From Mameliella sp. CS4 (GTDB taxonomy: Bacteria > Pseudomonadota > Alphaproteobacteria > Rhodobacterales > Rhodobacteraceae): 64,000 nt of DNA. The translations under genes were made by a program, and so were the position numbers. The stretch spans positions 1 to 64,000 of the forward strand of contig NZ_JAHXRQ010000004.1 of NCBI RefSeq assembly GCF_019392335.1. The letters are read 5' to 3'. Below the pieces are notes generated by a model. That model saw only the letters and a list, made by a program, of their open reading frames with translations. It did no database searches and was not told where the DNA came from. This document shows positions 37,088 through 46,095 of the stretch, in pieces (within the stretch, counting starts at the first letter, position 1; every line of letters starts with the position of its first letter).

Positions 37088-37945
37088 CTAGCCCAGCACG
37101 GTCTTGAGGGTATCGCGCATCGGTGTCGTCGGACGCCCGATCAGGCGCGACAGGTCGCGGCTTTGGGTGGTCAACGCGCCGGTCGCGGCCCGCGCGTCGC
37201 TGTCGGCCAGGATCGCGGCAAAGCCTTCGGGCAGACCCGCGCCCACAAGGGCAGCAGCATAGCTTGCCTCGTCGAGGTCCACATAGGCCACCGGCTTGTT
37301 CGCCACCTCGCTCAGGAGCGCCGCATAATCGGACAGGTCGAAGTCCGTGTCGCCGCCAAGTTCATAGGTCTTGCCCTCGTGTCCCTCTTGGGCCAGCACA
37401 ATTGCCGCCGCCTCTGCGAAATCCTGCCGCGACGCAGTGGCAAACCGCCCCTCGCTTGCGGCGCCGAAATGCTGACCCATCTCCACCGCCTGCGGCGCAG
37501 TCCCGGCGATGTTCTCGGAGTACCAGCCGTTGCGCAGGATCGCATGGGGCAAACCGCTGTCCCGCAGCGCCGCCTCGGTCGCGACATGTTCCTCTGCAAG
37601 CGCCATGCCGCCGCTGTCGGCGTTCAGGATCGAGGTATAGGCCACGAACCCCACACCCGCAGATTTGGCCGCCGCCAGCACGTTGCGATGCTGGTCCGCG
37701 CGTTTGCCGACCTCCGAAGAGGAAATCAGCAAAAGCCGGTCCACCCCGTCGAATGCCGTGCGCAGGCTGTCGAGATCCTCGTAGTCGCCGTGCCGAGTGG
37801 CGATGCCGCTGGTCTGAAACCCCTCGCGGGCTGCGTCGGAGCGTACCAGCGCGATGATGTCCTGCGCAGGGACAAGGCTGCGCAGGTGATCCACCACGCG
37901 TTGGCCCAGTTGCCCCGATGCGCCGGTAACAAGGTAAGTCGTCAT
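37088..37945 (-). CDS. NAD(P)-binding NmrA/QorB-like oxidoreductase
   Basis: A 285-residue atypical short-chain dehydrogenase with the nucleotide motif VTGASGQLGQRVV (residues 6-18) and the QorB pattern YTSILNAD, LRNGWYSEN and YELGGD. QorB enzymes are NADPH quinone reductases. AAAGGAACGACA precedes the ATG. It diverges from the HxlR regulator at 38056, a common pairing for this family. Confidence 0.9.
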   Translation of the reverse strand: MTTYLVTGASGQLGQRVVDHLRSLVPAQDIIALVRSDAAREGFQTSGIATRHGDYEDLDSLRTAFDGVDRLLLISSSEVGKRADQHRNVLAAAKSAGVGFVAYTSILNADSGGMALAEEHVATEAALRDSGLPHAILRNGWYSENIAGTAPQAVEMGQHFGAASEGRFATASRQDFAEAAAIVLAQEGHEGKTYELGGDTDFDLSDYAALLSEVANKPVAYVDLDEASYAAALVGAGLPEGFAAILADSDARAATGALTTQSRDLSRLIGRPTTPMRDTLKTVLG

Positions 37946-38055
37946 TGTCGTTCCTTTCAGGTCTCGAATCGAATACTGGTCCCAATTAGAGACTTAATAG
38001 CCGACGCGTAAGGAGGCAGGTTTTTGGAACAAGGTCACAAAAAGGGAACTTGCCC

Positions 38056-38445
38056 ATGCCCCCGGTGAGCGCGCAGAAACTGCAGGACTGGAAGGACCAG
38101 GGGTTCGAACCGGGCAATTGCCCCGTGCGTCAGGTCCTCGACCACGTGTCGGCCAAGTGGCCCGTCCTGATCCTGCTGGAACTTGGCCGAAAACCCATGC
38201 GGTTCAACGAGTTGCTGCGCGCCTTGCCCGACATCTCCAAGCGGATGCTGACCCAGTCCCTGCGCAATCTCGAACGGGATGGCATCCTGCGCCGCGAGGT
38301 CTTCGACACCAAGCCGCCCAGCGTGACCTACAGTCTGTCAGAGCTCGGAGAGGGGTTTCTGCCGCACCTTCTGGCACTGGTGGACTGGGCCGAAAACGGC
38401 ATGCCCAATATCGTTGCCGCGCGGCAGCGGTTCGACGCGGTGTGA
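38056..38445 (+). CDS. HxlR-family transcriptional regulator
   Basis: A 129-residue winged-helix HxlR/MarR-like regulator: CPVRQVLDHVSAKWPVLILLEL, LPDISKRMLTQSLRNLERDGI and YSLSELGEGF are family signatures. One Cys (about residue 23) occupies the usual redox- or electrophile-sensing position. The ATG at 38056 follows AAGGGA; a TTG two codons upstream is possible. It probably regulates the divergent QorB-like gene through the 110-base spacer. Confidence 0.92.
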   Translation: MPPVSAQKLQDWKDQGFEPGNCPVRQVLDHVSAKWPVLILLELGRKPMRFNELLRALPDISKRMLTQSLRNLERDGILRREVFDTKPPSVTYSLSELGEGFLPHLLALVDWAENGMPNIVAARQRFDAV

Positions 38446-38530
38446 CAGGTTTCCGGGACGATCCCGGCCTTGTCCGGCTTGATCCGCCGACACGTCCCAT
38501 GCCGAGATCGGGCCAAGGCGCTGAACGAAA

Positions 38531-38556
38531 AAGTGCCGCGCAGATGCGCGGCACTT
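38531..38556. terminator. Bidirectional rho-independent terminator
   Basis: AAGTGCCGCGCA and TGCGCGGCACTT form a 12-bp stem around GA. On the minus strand the stem runs directly into CTTTTTCG, serving the RTX gene. On the plus strand TTTTT follows five bases after the stem, serving the HxlR gene. Confidence 0.88.
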
Positions 38557-38578
38557 CAGGTTTTTCAGATGGGGACCC

Positions 38579-41500
38579 TCAGACCAGGATCATGTCATCT
38601 GTGATCTCGCCCAAGGCGGTGTGCATGAAGACGATCGTTTCACCCTGGTCGGTGAACACCACGTCGTCGCCCACCTGGCTCATGTTGGCTTGGACCTCTG
38701 CCGCGCTGCCATAGCCGAAGCCCACGAATTCCATCACGTCCCAAGCTTCGACACCGACCACCTGATCGCTGCCGGTTTCGGTCGCGTCGAACTGGAAGGT
38801 ATCGGAGAGGACGCCGCCGAACAGCAGGTCGTCGTCCGCACCGCCAACCAGCAGGTCGTCCTGGCCCAGCGACCGCATGTGGGCCAGCAGGTCGTCCGCC
38901 TGCGCATTGACCGCGCCCGCGCCCTTGGCAAGGATCGAGATCACCTGCGGACGGGTCATGGTGCCCGCGTCCAGCTGCGCCGGCCAGAGGCTCAGCGCCA
39001 CCGGGTCGGCGCCCCGCTCCAGCAAGGTCTGGTAGACCAGCTCGACGAACTCGACATTCGTGGTTCCGCCGTAGAGCGCAGTTGCCGCGTCCGAGGTAAA
39101 GAGCTCTGTCGCCACCTCCAACATCGTTGCGCCCTCGGCCAGGTCCATCGTCAGCGATTCAATGACCGTTGCAGAGGGTTCCTCGCCTGTGACCCCGACG
39201 AAGAGGCGGTAGGCCTCGTCCGTGTAGTCCTGCTGATAGCCCGCCTGCGAGTACTCCAGCGCCACCGGGCTGGTCTTGGCAATCGCCTCGGGGCTGTCCG
39301 CGAAGAAGGCCATGACGTCCGCACGGGTCCAGGTGCCGCCGTCCAGCAAGGCAACCCATCCCGCCAGACCGCCATCCGGTGCGCGATCCAGTCCATTTTC
39401 GTACATGGCGGTCACGAACTCGGTGTTGGTCAGCGCGCTGTAGGTCGAAATGCCTTCTGCCGAGTTGAGGAAGGCCTGCGCCATGTCCGTGAGGTCGAGT
39501 GTTCCGGCAACGACGGCCGTGGTCCAGCCAAAGTGGCCGGGACGATCCGGCAGGCGGTCGAAGGCGGTCTGATACATGCGGAACACTTGGTCGGCCGCCG
39601 CGTCAAAGACGGGATCCACCGGCTCTGCCAGCAATTCGTCATCGCCGGCACCGCCCAGAAGGTCATCCTCGCCCCCCTGGCCCAGGATGGTGTCGTTGCC
39701 TTCCATGCCGTCGATGACATTGTCACCCGGCGTTCCGACCAGCAGGTCGTCGCCGCTGGTGCCGTCCACCGGTACATCCGGCGTGCGGTTGATCAACAGG
39801 AAGTCCTCGATGGTCAGTTCCTCGGTGACGCCCGCCAGAACCGCGATGCGGTTGCCGTCGATCGAGATTTCGAGGTTCCCGCCCACGACTGTCTGGGTGA
39901 TCTTGGAGTCGAAGTTGACGTCGTTCACGCCCAAGTCGATCAGGCCGATCACGTCCTCGCCATCGATGAAGTCGTTGATCGTGCTGGTGGCGAAGATGGT
40001 GTTGCCGTCCTTGCCGTAGGACAGGACAAAAAGGTCTTCGCCATCGCCGCCGGTGAAGGTGTTGCCACCCTGCCCCACGAGGTAATCCGCCTCGGCGGTG
40101 CCATTGATTGCGACGGCCTCGTCGTTGATCTGGATTTCCTCGTATTCCATCAGCAGCGTGGTGTCATAGAGCGTCGCCGGCTTGATGTCGCCCTTGATGT
40201 AAAAGGCCACGTCGAAGCCGTCGGTCATGTTCACGCCGTTTGCCGTGACCAGGCCCGAGTTGTTCTGCCAGCCGGCGCTGATCGACAGCGGCGAAACGGG
40301 AAGCCCCCAATCGAGCAGGTTGATGACGGTCGTGTCATCCTCGCCCACTTCGTACTTCACTTCGTCGCTGGTGATCGGCAGCGGATCGCTGGGATCGATC
40401 GGGATCACCACACCGGGCAGGTCCTGGCCGTACTTGTCGGTCTGCAGACGCCAGCGCGGGCCAGAGATATATTCTCCGTTGGTATCGAACGACGCCTCGA
40501 AGGGTTCGCGATCCATCGTGGTGTACCAGGCGTTGGTATAGCCCTCGAGCAGGTCCTCGGAGCCAAGCCCGCCTGCCACCAGAGCCGAAGCCGCCGCCTG
40601 TTGGGCCAGCCATTCGTCCTTGAGGATCGTGCCCGCCGGGTACAGTGTGCCGTCACCGGCGTAGTAGTCGTCTGTTGTCACCCAGACCTCGCGCGGGCCG
40701 TTGCCGTCGAGGTTGTAGTCCGAGATGATCGTGTAGGTCGGCAGCGTGCCGATTGCGGCCTCGTTCTCGAAGTCCTCCGGGCGGATCTGGTCGTTGGGGT
40801 TGTTGGTGATCGTGTGGTTGGTCACCAGTTCCGCGGCCGTCACCTTGTAAAGCGGGCGCAGTCCGGTGTCCGGATCGGTGTCGCTCCACTCGTCCGGCAG
40901 GTCCATCGTCGCCTCCAGGCGGACGTCGTTCGGACGCTTGACCGTGTTGCCCCAGCGGTACAACAGCTTGCCATCGTCCTTGAGCGTCACCGAGTAGTCG
41001 TCGCCATAGGCAATGTCGTATTCGATGGTGGATTCGTTGGGGTTGAGCAGGTCGCGGATGTCCAGGACGCCATCATCGTTGCGGTCGGTCACGCCATAGG
41101 TCGCCGGATCGGCCAGCACATCGGCCACGTACTGCCCGTCCCATGCCGGGTTCTGGCTGAGCAGGATCAGATTGTCATCCAATTGATAGACCGCGTCGGG
41201 ATCGTCCGGGAACATCTGGTCGGACAGGATGTTCTGCATGACCGAGTAATGCTCGGTCGAGGCCTTGACCGTGTTGAAGCCCAGGCCGGAAAGCCAGGTG
41301 CCCAGCACCGCAGGGGTGCGGAAAGTGTCGGTCGGCGCGTCAGAAACCACGAGACCCAGTTGTTCACCCGCCGGGCCGGTCAGGTCGCCGACCCAGCCTT
41401 CGGCATAGTCGTAGTCGCGGATCTTTTGCTCGGCGCCGACAAAGTCGGTGACATAGAACCCGAATTCGCTGTCGACGGGGTACAGCATGACCCCTTCCTT

Positions 41501-41656
41501 GGTGACCATCGGCGCCGCCGTGAAGTCCACGATCGGCGCCTCGCCGGGCAGGATGTCGGCCTGTGTCAGGCCGTCGAAAGTGCCGGTAATGTCATCGGTG
41601 CTGAATACATGAGTAGTGGTATACGTCGGGTTGGTGATGGTCGGGGTGTCGGCCAT
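38579..41656 (-). CDS. Large RTX-type calcium-binding protein with DUF4214-like repeats
   Basis: A 1025-residue acidic protein without an N-terminal signal peptide, as expected for type I secretion. Residues 1-600 are unrecognised but contain two EF-hand-like loops, DRNDDGVLDIRD (about 189) and DYNLDGNG (about 310). RTX-like nonapeptides occur at about 630-680 (SGDDLLVG, GDNVIDGMEGNDTILG, GEDDLLGGAGDDEL) and at 929-952. Between them (about 689-910) are DUF4214-like segments such as VFRMYQTAFDRLPD and FVELVYQTLLERGADP. The C-terminus ends in a hydrophobic DDMILV, a plausible T1SS signal. No secretion genes are nearby. A strong FNR-like box lies upstream and a terminator downstream. Confidence 0.85.
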   Translation of the reverse strand: MADTPTITNPTYTTTHVFSTDDITGTFDGLTQADILPGEAPIVDFTAAPMVTKEGVMLYPVDSEFGFYVTDFVGAEQKIRDYDYAEGWVGDLTGPAGEQLGLVVSDAPTDTFRTPAVLGTWLSGLGFNTVKASTEHYSVMQNILSDQMFPDDPDAVYQLDDNLILLSQNPAWDGQYVADVLADPATYGVTDRNDDGVLDIRDLLNPNESTIEYDIAYGDDYSVTLKDDGKLLYRWGNTVKRPNDVRLEATMDLPDEWSDTDPDTGLRPLYKVTAAELVTNHTITNNPNDQIRPEDFENEAAIGTLPTYTIISDYNLDGNGPREVWVTTDDYYAGDGTLYPAGTILKDEWLAQQAAASALVAGGLGSEDLLEGYTNAWYTTMDREPFEASFDTNGEYISGPRWRLQTDKYGQDLPGVVIPIDPSDPLPITSDEVKYEVGEDDTTVINLLDWGLPVSPLSISAGWQNNSGLVTANGVNMTDGFDVAFYIKGDIKPATLYDTTLLMEYEEIQINDEAVAINGTAEADYLVGQGGNTFTGGDGEDLFVLSYGKDGNTIFATSTINDFIDGEDVIGLIDLGVNDVNFDSKITQTVVGGNLEISIDGNRIAVLAGVTEELTIEDFLLINRTPDVPVDGTSGDDLLVGTPGDNVIDGMEGNDTILGQGGEDDLLGGAGDDELLAEPVDPVFDAAADQVFRMYQTAFDRLPDRPGHFGWTTAVVAGTLDLTDMAQAFLNSAEGISTYSALTNTEFVTAMYENGLDRAPDGGLAGWVALLDGGTWTRADVMAFFADSPEAIAKTSPVALEYSQAGYQQDYTDEAYRLFVGVTGEEPSATVIESLTMDLAEGATMLEVATELFTSDAATALYGGTTNVEFVELVYQTLLERGADPVALSLWPAQLDAGTMTRPQVISILAKGAGAVNAQADDLLAHMRSLGQDDLLVGGADDDLLFGGVLSDTFQFDATETGSDQVVGVEAWDVMEFVGFGYGSAAEVQANMSQVGDDVVFTDQGETIVFMHTALGEITDDMILV

Positions 41657-41763
41657 AATTGAACTCTCTTCCGGAGGGGTGGCAGGGCGGGAACAATCGG
41701 AACATATTCCACGAGTTACATATTGTCCTCTTACGATATATCGTCAGTTCTTCGGAAAGAGTC

Positions 41764-41777
41764 TTGATTTAGGTCAA
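41764..41777 (-). promoter_or_regulatory. Near-consensus FNR box upstream of the RTX gene
   Basis: TTGATTTAGGTCAA differs from TTGAT-N4-ATCAA at one base and is closer to the FnrL oxygen-responsive consensus than the four denitrification boxes. It lies 107 bases upstream of the RTX start in an unusually AT-rich gap, which also holds a near-palindrome at 41784-41804. Confidence 0.6.
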
Positions 41778-41882
41778 AGAACGGCAAAAAATGCATGTTT
41801 TTGCGCAACACCTTTGGCCATGAGGCGCGTAAACGCATGCATCGCAACCAAAAAATCAAAAAAACGAAACAACCGAAACCGA

Positions 41883-42905
41883 TCAAACGCTGCAATTGAA
41901 CCGGGTGTGCAGCATGATCTGTGAGGGCGCGGGCTCGCTCTCGACGCCATTGAGGGAATCGGAGATCCAGCGCGCGGCCTGGGTCAGTTCCGCCTGGAAG
42001 TCATGGGCCACCACGAAATCCATCGTCCCCGCCTTCAAGAGCCGCTGCGTGACCGGCGTCAACTCGTGCCCGACGAACAGCGTCGCGGGGGCCTCGCCAG
42101 TCACATCCAGGGCCTGTGCCACGCCGCGATTGGCGCCGGCCACGTTGTAGATCGCCGGCGGCACACCGTTGGCTTCGAAGTGACTGACCAGCTGGCTGCG
42201 CATGGTCTCCGGGCGTTCGTCCGTGAACAGCCGCTCCTCGATCCGCAGGTGGGGAAAGCGCGCGCGCAACACCCGGCGAAAGCCCATTTCGCGTTCTTTC
42301 TGGCAGCGGTAGGCGACGCTCATGATCAGCAGGATCTGACCCGGCGCACGCGGCATAGCCCGCCCGATGACCTGGGCGGCGACGGCGCCGGCCTCTGACT
42401 GGTCATTGCCGACATAGGCGCTGCGGCGCGAACTGGGCAGGTCCGTGGTCAGGCAGACCACCGGCTTGCCCAGGCGGCGCAACTGGCGGATCGCGCTGTT
42501 GATGGCCGGGTGCTCGCGGGCGACGACGATGCTGGCGTCCGCTGTCCTGCCCCGGTCCAGCAGGTCGGCTGCAAAGACATTCGCATCCAGGTCATTCGGC
42601 ACGGCGTAGGTGCTGGTCAGGGTAATGCCGGGCTGCTTGCGGTGCAGCCTTTGCACCGCGGTTTCAATTGCCTCGTTGAAGCTTTCGCCGGACTCGCAGT
42701 GCAGGGCGATGCGCAGCGCAGGCGTGTTCAGCCGTTCCAGCCGCAGCTTGTCAAAGGCCGCGCGCACGCGCTCGCGGGTCTTTTCCCGGACGCCGGGGCG
42801 GTTGTTCAGGACACGGTCGACGGTGGCGATGCCCACCCCCGAAACCTCGGCGACCTCCTGGATCGTCGGCCCCTTCCAGGTCCCCTTCGTGTCCTCGCGC
42901 GTAAT
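41883..42905 (-). CDS. LacI-family transcriptional regulator, apparent ATT start
   Basis: A 340-residue LacI/PurR-type repressor: an N-terminal helix-turn-helix (PTIQEVAEVSGVGIATVDRV, then LNNRPGVREKTRERV) and a periplasmic-binding-like sensor domain of the CUT2 sugar type. The start is unusual. A perfect AGGAGG at 42913-42918 stands seven bases before ATT at 42903-42905, with no ATG, GTG or TTG nearby in frame; the next upstream candidate is a GTG without a ribosome-binding site. It diverges from the ABC transporter and most likely represses it. Confidence 0.85.
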   Translation of the reverse strand: MTREDTKGTWKGPTIQEVAEVSGVGIATVDRVLNNRPGVREKTRERVRAAFDKLRLERLNTPALRIALHCESGESFNEAIETAVQRLHRKQPGITLTSTYAVPNDLDANVFAADLLDRGRTADASIVVAREHPAINSAIRQLRRLGKPVVCLTTDLPSSRRSAYVGNDQSEAGAVAAQVIGRAMPRAPGQILLIMSVAYRCQKEREMGFRRVLRARFPHLRIEERLFTDERPETMRSQLVSHFEANGVPPAIYNVAGANRGVAQALDVTGEAPATLFVGHELTPVTQRLLKAGTMDFVVAHDFQAELTQAARWISDSLNGVESEPAPSQIMLHTRFNCSV

Positions 42906-42996
42906 GTCCCGACCTCCTATCCAAGCACGGCCTACCCCGCACAGGCCATTCTTGATGGTTTTCACATCATTTTTTGCCTGTCTAGAGGGTTTGAGC

Positions 42997-43008
42997 TTTA
43001 GCGGTAAC
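42997..43008. promoter_or_regulatory. Possible LacI-family operator
   Basis: TTTAGCGGTAAC is an imperfect palindrome (TTA-CG-TAA core) with the central CG typical of LacI-family sites, placed between the divergent regulator and the ABC genes. A GC hairpin follows at 43039-43057 (TGCCGCC-GCAAA-GGCGGCA) in the likely leader. This is inferred by shape only. Confidence 0.35.
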
Positions 43009-43188
43009 TGGGCATACTCCCGTACACAAACGGGAGGATGCCGCCGCAAAGGCGGCACATACGCACAGACATCGACGCGCCCTGACGGGCGGCGCCTGCC
43101 GGGTCGGTTTTCCCCTTCCCGGACAAGGACTTGCCCGCCAGCTTTGATGGCGGTCCGAAAGTCGTGCGGACAAGGGAGGAAGCTGAGC

Positions 43189-43929
43189 ATGAGCCTGATG
43201 GAGCTCAGACAGGTCACCAAGAGTTTCGGCGCCATCCACGCGTTGAACGGGGTCGATCTGAGCATTGCCCCCGGCGAGGCAATCGGCCTTATGGGCGACA
43301 ACGGGGCCGGGAAATCCACGCTGATGAAGATCATCGCGGGGAACTTTCCCCCGACGACCGGAGAGATCCGCATCGACGGCAGCCCGGTGCACTTCCACAA
43401 ACCCATCGATGCACGCGAAAACGGGATCGAGATCGTCTACCAGGACCTCGCGCTTTGCGACAACCTGACGGCGGCGGCAAACGTCTTTCTGGGGCGTGAG
43501 ATCAAGTCCGGCGTCTGGCCGTTCCGCAGCCTCAACTACAACGCCATGTACCAAAAGGCCGGAGAGCTGTTTTCCGAGCTGAAATCGGAAACCCGCCCCC
43601 GCGACCTGGTCAAACAGATGTCCGGCGGCCAGCGGCAGGCGGTCGCCATCGCGCGCACACGGCTCAGCGATCCGAAACTGGTGCTGATGGACGAACCCAC
43701 GGCCGCCATTTCCGTCCGCCAGGTTGCAGAGGTCCTGAACCTTATCAAGCGGCTGAAATCCACCGGCCACGCGGTGATCCTTGTCAGCCACCGGATGCCC
43801 GACGTTTTCGAGGTCTGCGACCGGGTAGCCGTCCTGCGTCGTGGCACCAAGGTGGCCGACAAGCGCATCGACGACACCAGCCCCGAGGAAGTCACCGGCC
43901 TCATCATCGGAGCAATCGAGGCAGCATGA
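43189..43929 (+). CDS. Sugar ABC transporter ATP-binding protein (FrcA-like)
   Basis: A 246-residue single-domain ATPase: Walker A GDNGAGKST (about 37-45), signature MSGGQRQAVAIAR, Walker B LVLMDEPTAA. Single-domain ATPases of the CUT2 family (FrcA type) differ from the double-domain RbsA/XylG forms. AGGGAGGAAG precedes the ATG. It overlaps the permease start by four bases and is the first gene of the transporter operon. Confidence 0.92.
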   Translation: MSLMELRQVTKSFGAIHALNGVDLSIAPGEAIGLMGDNGAGKSTLMKIIAGNFPPTTGEIRIDGSPVHFHKPIDARENGIEIVYQDLALCDNLTAAANVFLGREIKSGVWPFRSLNYNAMYQKAGELFSELKSETRPRDLVKQMSGGQRQAVAIARTRLSDPKLVLMDEPTAAISVRQVAEVLNLIKRLKSTGHAVILVSHRMPDVFEVCDRVAVLRRGTKVADKRIDDTSPEEVTGLIIGAIEAA

Positions 43930-44981
43930 CCGACAGTACCCAGACCCCGCAAGACGCCCATGACAAGACCGCGCAAACGCCGGTCGATCACGCCGCAATC
44001 GACGACAGCATCACGTCGCGGCGCGAGGTGTCGAGCATCGGCGCCATCATCCGCACCCAGCCTTTCTGGGTCTTCGTGGCGATCATGGCGATCGGTTTCG
44101 TCATGACCTTCGTCTCTGACGCCTTCCTGACCGAACGCAACATGTTCAACATCACCCGCAACATGGCCTTTTTCGGCATCATGGCCCTGGGCATGTCGGC
44201 GGTGATCTGCACCGCCGGCATCGACCTGTCTGTCGGCTCTTTGCTAGGGCTCTGCGGGATCAACCTCGCACTGGTGCTGAATGCCGGCTGGAGCGTCGAG
44301 ATCGGCTTTATCGCCTGTATCGGCACCGCCGCGCTGGTGGGGTTCATCAACGGCGTTCTGATCGCCTACGTGCGGCTTGCGCCCTTTGTGGTCACGCTGG
44401 GGATGCTGGCGATGGCGCGGTCCATCGCGATGGTGATTTCCAACAACAAGATGGTTTACGAGTTCGGCCCCGACCAGGACACCTTTGAATGGATCGGCGG
44501 TGGCAGCCTTGGCGGTGTGCCCAATGTCGTCTGGGTTTTGACCGTCATGACGCTGTTCTTTCTCTGGGTCTGGCGGTTTTCCGAATGGGGCCGCTGGGTC
44601 ATCGCCATCGGTGGCAACGCCCATGCGGCGAAACTCTCGGGCATCCCGGTCGAACGCGTGATCGTCTCTGTCTACATGGTCTGCTCGATCTGCACCGGCA
44701 TCGCGGCCTTCATGTTCATCGGCTACACGGGCTCTGCCACCAACGGCATGGGCGCCACCTATGAACTGAACGTCATCGCGGCCACGGTGATCGGCGGCGC
44801 CAACCTGATGGGCGGCATCGTCTACGCGCTTGGCGCGCCCATCGGCGCCGCCTTGGTCGAACTGATCCGGAACTCGCTGCTGCTCGCCGGAATCCCGGCG
44901 CTCTGGCAGCAATTCTTTGTCGGCCTGTTCCTCATTCTTGCAGTCCTGCTGGAACAGCTCCGCAATCGAGGGGGCAAATAA
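43926..44981 (+). CDS. Sugar ABC transporter permease (CUT2 family)
   Basis: A 351-residue membrane protein with an N-terminal cytoplasmic extension of about 45 residues and eight to ten helices. ICTAGIDLSVGSLLGL and IGGANLMGGIVYALGAPIG are hallmarks of ribose/fructose-type (CUT2) permeases. Translation is coupled to the ATPase gene by an ATGA overlap. Confidence 0.93.
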   Translation: MTDSTQTPQDAHDKTAQTPVDHAAIDDSITSRREVSSIGAIIRTQPFWVFVAIMAIGFVMTFVSDAFLTERNMFNITRNMAFFGIMALGMSAVICTAGIDLSVGSLLGLCGINLALVLNAGWSVEIGFIACIGTAALVGFINGVLIAYVRLAPFVVTLGMLAMARSIAMVISNNKMVYEFGPDQDTFEWIGGGSLGGVPNVVWVLTVMTLFFLWVWRFSEWGRWVIAIGGNAHAAKLSGIPVERVIVSVYMVCSICTGIAAFMFIGYTGSATNGMGATYELNVIAATVIGGANLMGGIVYALGAPIGAALVELIRNSLLLAGIPALWQQFFVGLFLILAVLLEQLRNRGGK

Positions 44982-45017
44982 GCCCCACACTTCATGAAAC
45001 TCAGGGAGGAGAAAGAC

Positions 45018-46010
45018 ATGAAGAAACTGCTGACCGCGACCGCGCTGATCGGAGCGCTTGCCGCACCGGCCTTCGCAGAAAGCCACGGGGGCTACACCTT
45101 TGCCCTCGTACCCAAGGCGATGAACAACCCGTTCTTCGACCTTGCCCGCGACGGCTGTTACGCCGCTCAGGAAGAGCTGGACGACGTCACCTGCGAATAC
45201 ATCGGCCCCGGCGAACACACAGAGCTGGAGCAGATCCAGATCGTGCAGGATCTCATCACCAAGGGTGTCGACGGGATCGCCGTGGCGCCCTCCAACGCGC
45301 CCGCGATGGCCAAGGTCCTGCGCGCCGCGGCGGATGCAGGCATCCCCGTGATGACCTGGGACTCGGACCTGCTGCCCGAGGATCAAGAACTGCGCACCAC
45401 CTACGTCGGCACCAACAACTACAACATCGGCGTGCACCTGGCGGAACTGGTCATGGCGCGTCACCCCGACGGCGGCACCATCTGCCTGCAGACCGGCGGC
45501 GCCGCGGCGGCCAACCACAACGAACGCCTGCTGGGCGCGCGTGAAACCCTGTCGGGCATGGATCTTGGCGACCCGCCGGGCCGCCCGCTGGACGGTGACA
45601 ACGGCTGGACCGAGATCGCCGGCTGCCCGCTGATCACCAACGACGACGGCAACGTCGCCGTGCAGGGCCTGACCGACATTCTGGCCGCAAACCCGGACCT
45701 GACGGCCTTCCTGTCGACCGGCGCCTTTACCCAGTGGTTCGACAATGCCTACCGGAACGCCGCCGAGCCCTACAAGGCAGAGATGGACAGCGGCGAGATG
45801 ACCATCGTCGTGGCCGACACGCTGCCGATGCAGATCGCGCAGACCAAGGACGGGCTGGGCAATGGCCTGGTCGGTCAGCGTCCCTACGAGATGGGCTACA
45901 AGGCGATGTATATCCTCAAGGATATCGTCGAGGGCAAGGACGTGGACGACCCGATCTTTACCGGGCTGGACGTCTGCAACAACGAAAACATCGACACCTG
46001 CGTAAAGTGA
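45018..46010 (+). CDS. Sugar ABC transporter substrate-binding protein
   Basis: A 330-residue periplasmic binding protein (type I fold, CUT2 family) with a Sec signal MKKLLTATALIGALAAPAFA and mature start ESHGGYTFALVPKAMNNPFF. Several Cys (in GCYAAQ, VTCEYIG, TICLQTG, AGCPLIT and DVCNNENIDTCVK) could form disulfides, a feature of the fructose-type binding proteins. GGGAGGAGAAAGAC precedes the ATG, the strongest site in the operon. The ligand cannot be read from sequence. Confidence 0.93.
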   Translation: MKKLLTATALIGALAAPAFAESHGGYTFALVPKAMNNPFFDLARDGCYAAQEELDDVTCEYIGPGEHTELEQIQIVQDLITKGVDGIAVAPSNAPAMAKVLRAAADAGIPVMTWDSDLLPEDQELRTTYVGTNNYNIGVHLAELVMARHPDGGTICLQTGGAAAANHNERLLGARETLSGMDLGDPPGRPLDGDNGWTEIAGCPLITNDDGNVAVQGLTDILAANPDLTAFLSTGAFTQWFDNAYRNAAEPYKAEMDSGEMTIVVADTLPMQIAQTKDGLGNGLVGQRPYEMGYKAMYILKDIVEGKDVDDPIFTGLDVCNNENIDTCVK

Positions 46011-46030
46011 TCGCCGGGTGTTGAGACTGG

Positions 46031-46058
46031 ACGGCGGCGCAGCGATGCGCCGCCGTTT
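46031..46058 (+). terminator. Hairpin after the binding-protein gene
   Basis: ACGGCGGCGCA (46031-46041), loop GCGA, TGCGCCGCCGT (46046-46056), then TTTTC. It is an 11-bp stem with a short T-run, 20 bases after the stop. It could end transcription or stabilise the upstream message so the binding protein is made in excess. A second perfect palindrome GGGGGGCGCCCCCC follows at 46063-46076. Confidence 0.7.
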
Positions 46059-46095
46059 TCACGGGGGGCGCCCCCCGGCACAGGGGAGAAAGTGA

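Noticed and set aside
38621..41662. Open frame of about 1013 codons on the plus strand opposite the RTX gene
   Set aside because: It is the antisense shadow of a GC-rich coding sequence; the reverse frame has RTX and DUF4214 motifs, while this one has no recognisable domain, signal or ribosome-binding site.
41784..41804. Near-palindrome GCAAAAA..TTTTTGC upstream of the RTX gene as an operator
   Set aside because: It is AT-rich with a mismatch, and there is no second copy or known partner; chance cannot be excluded.
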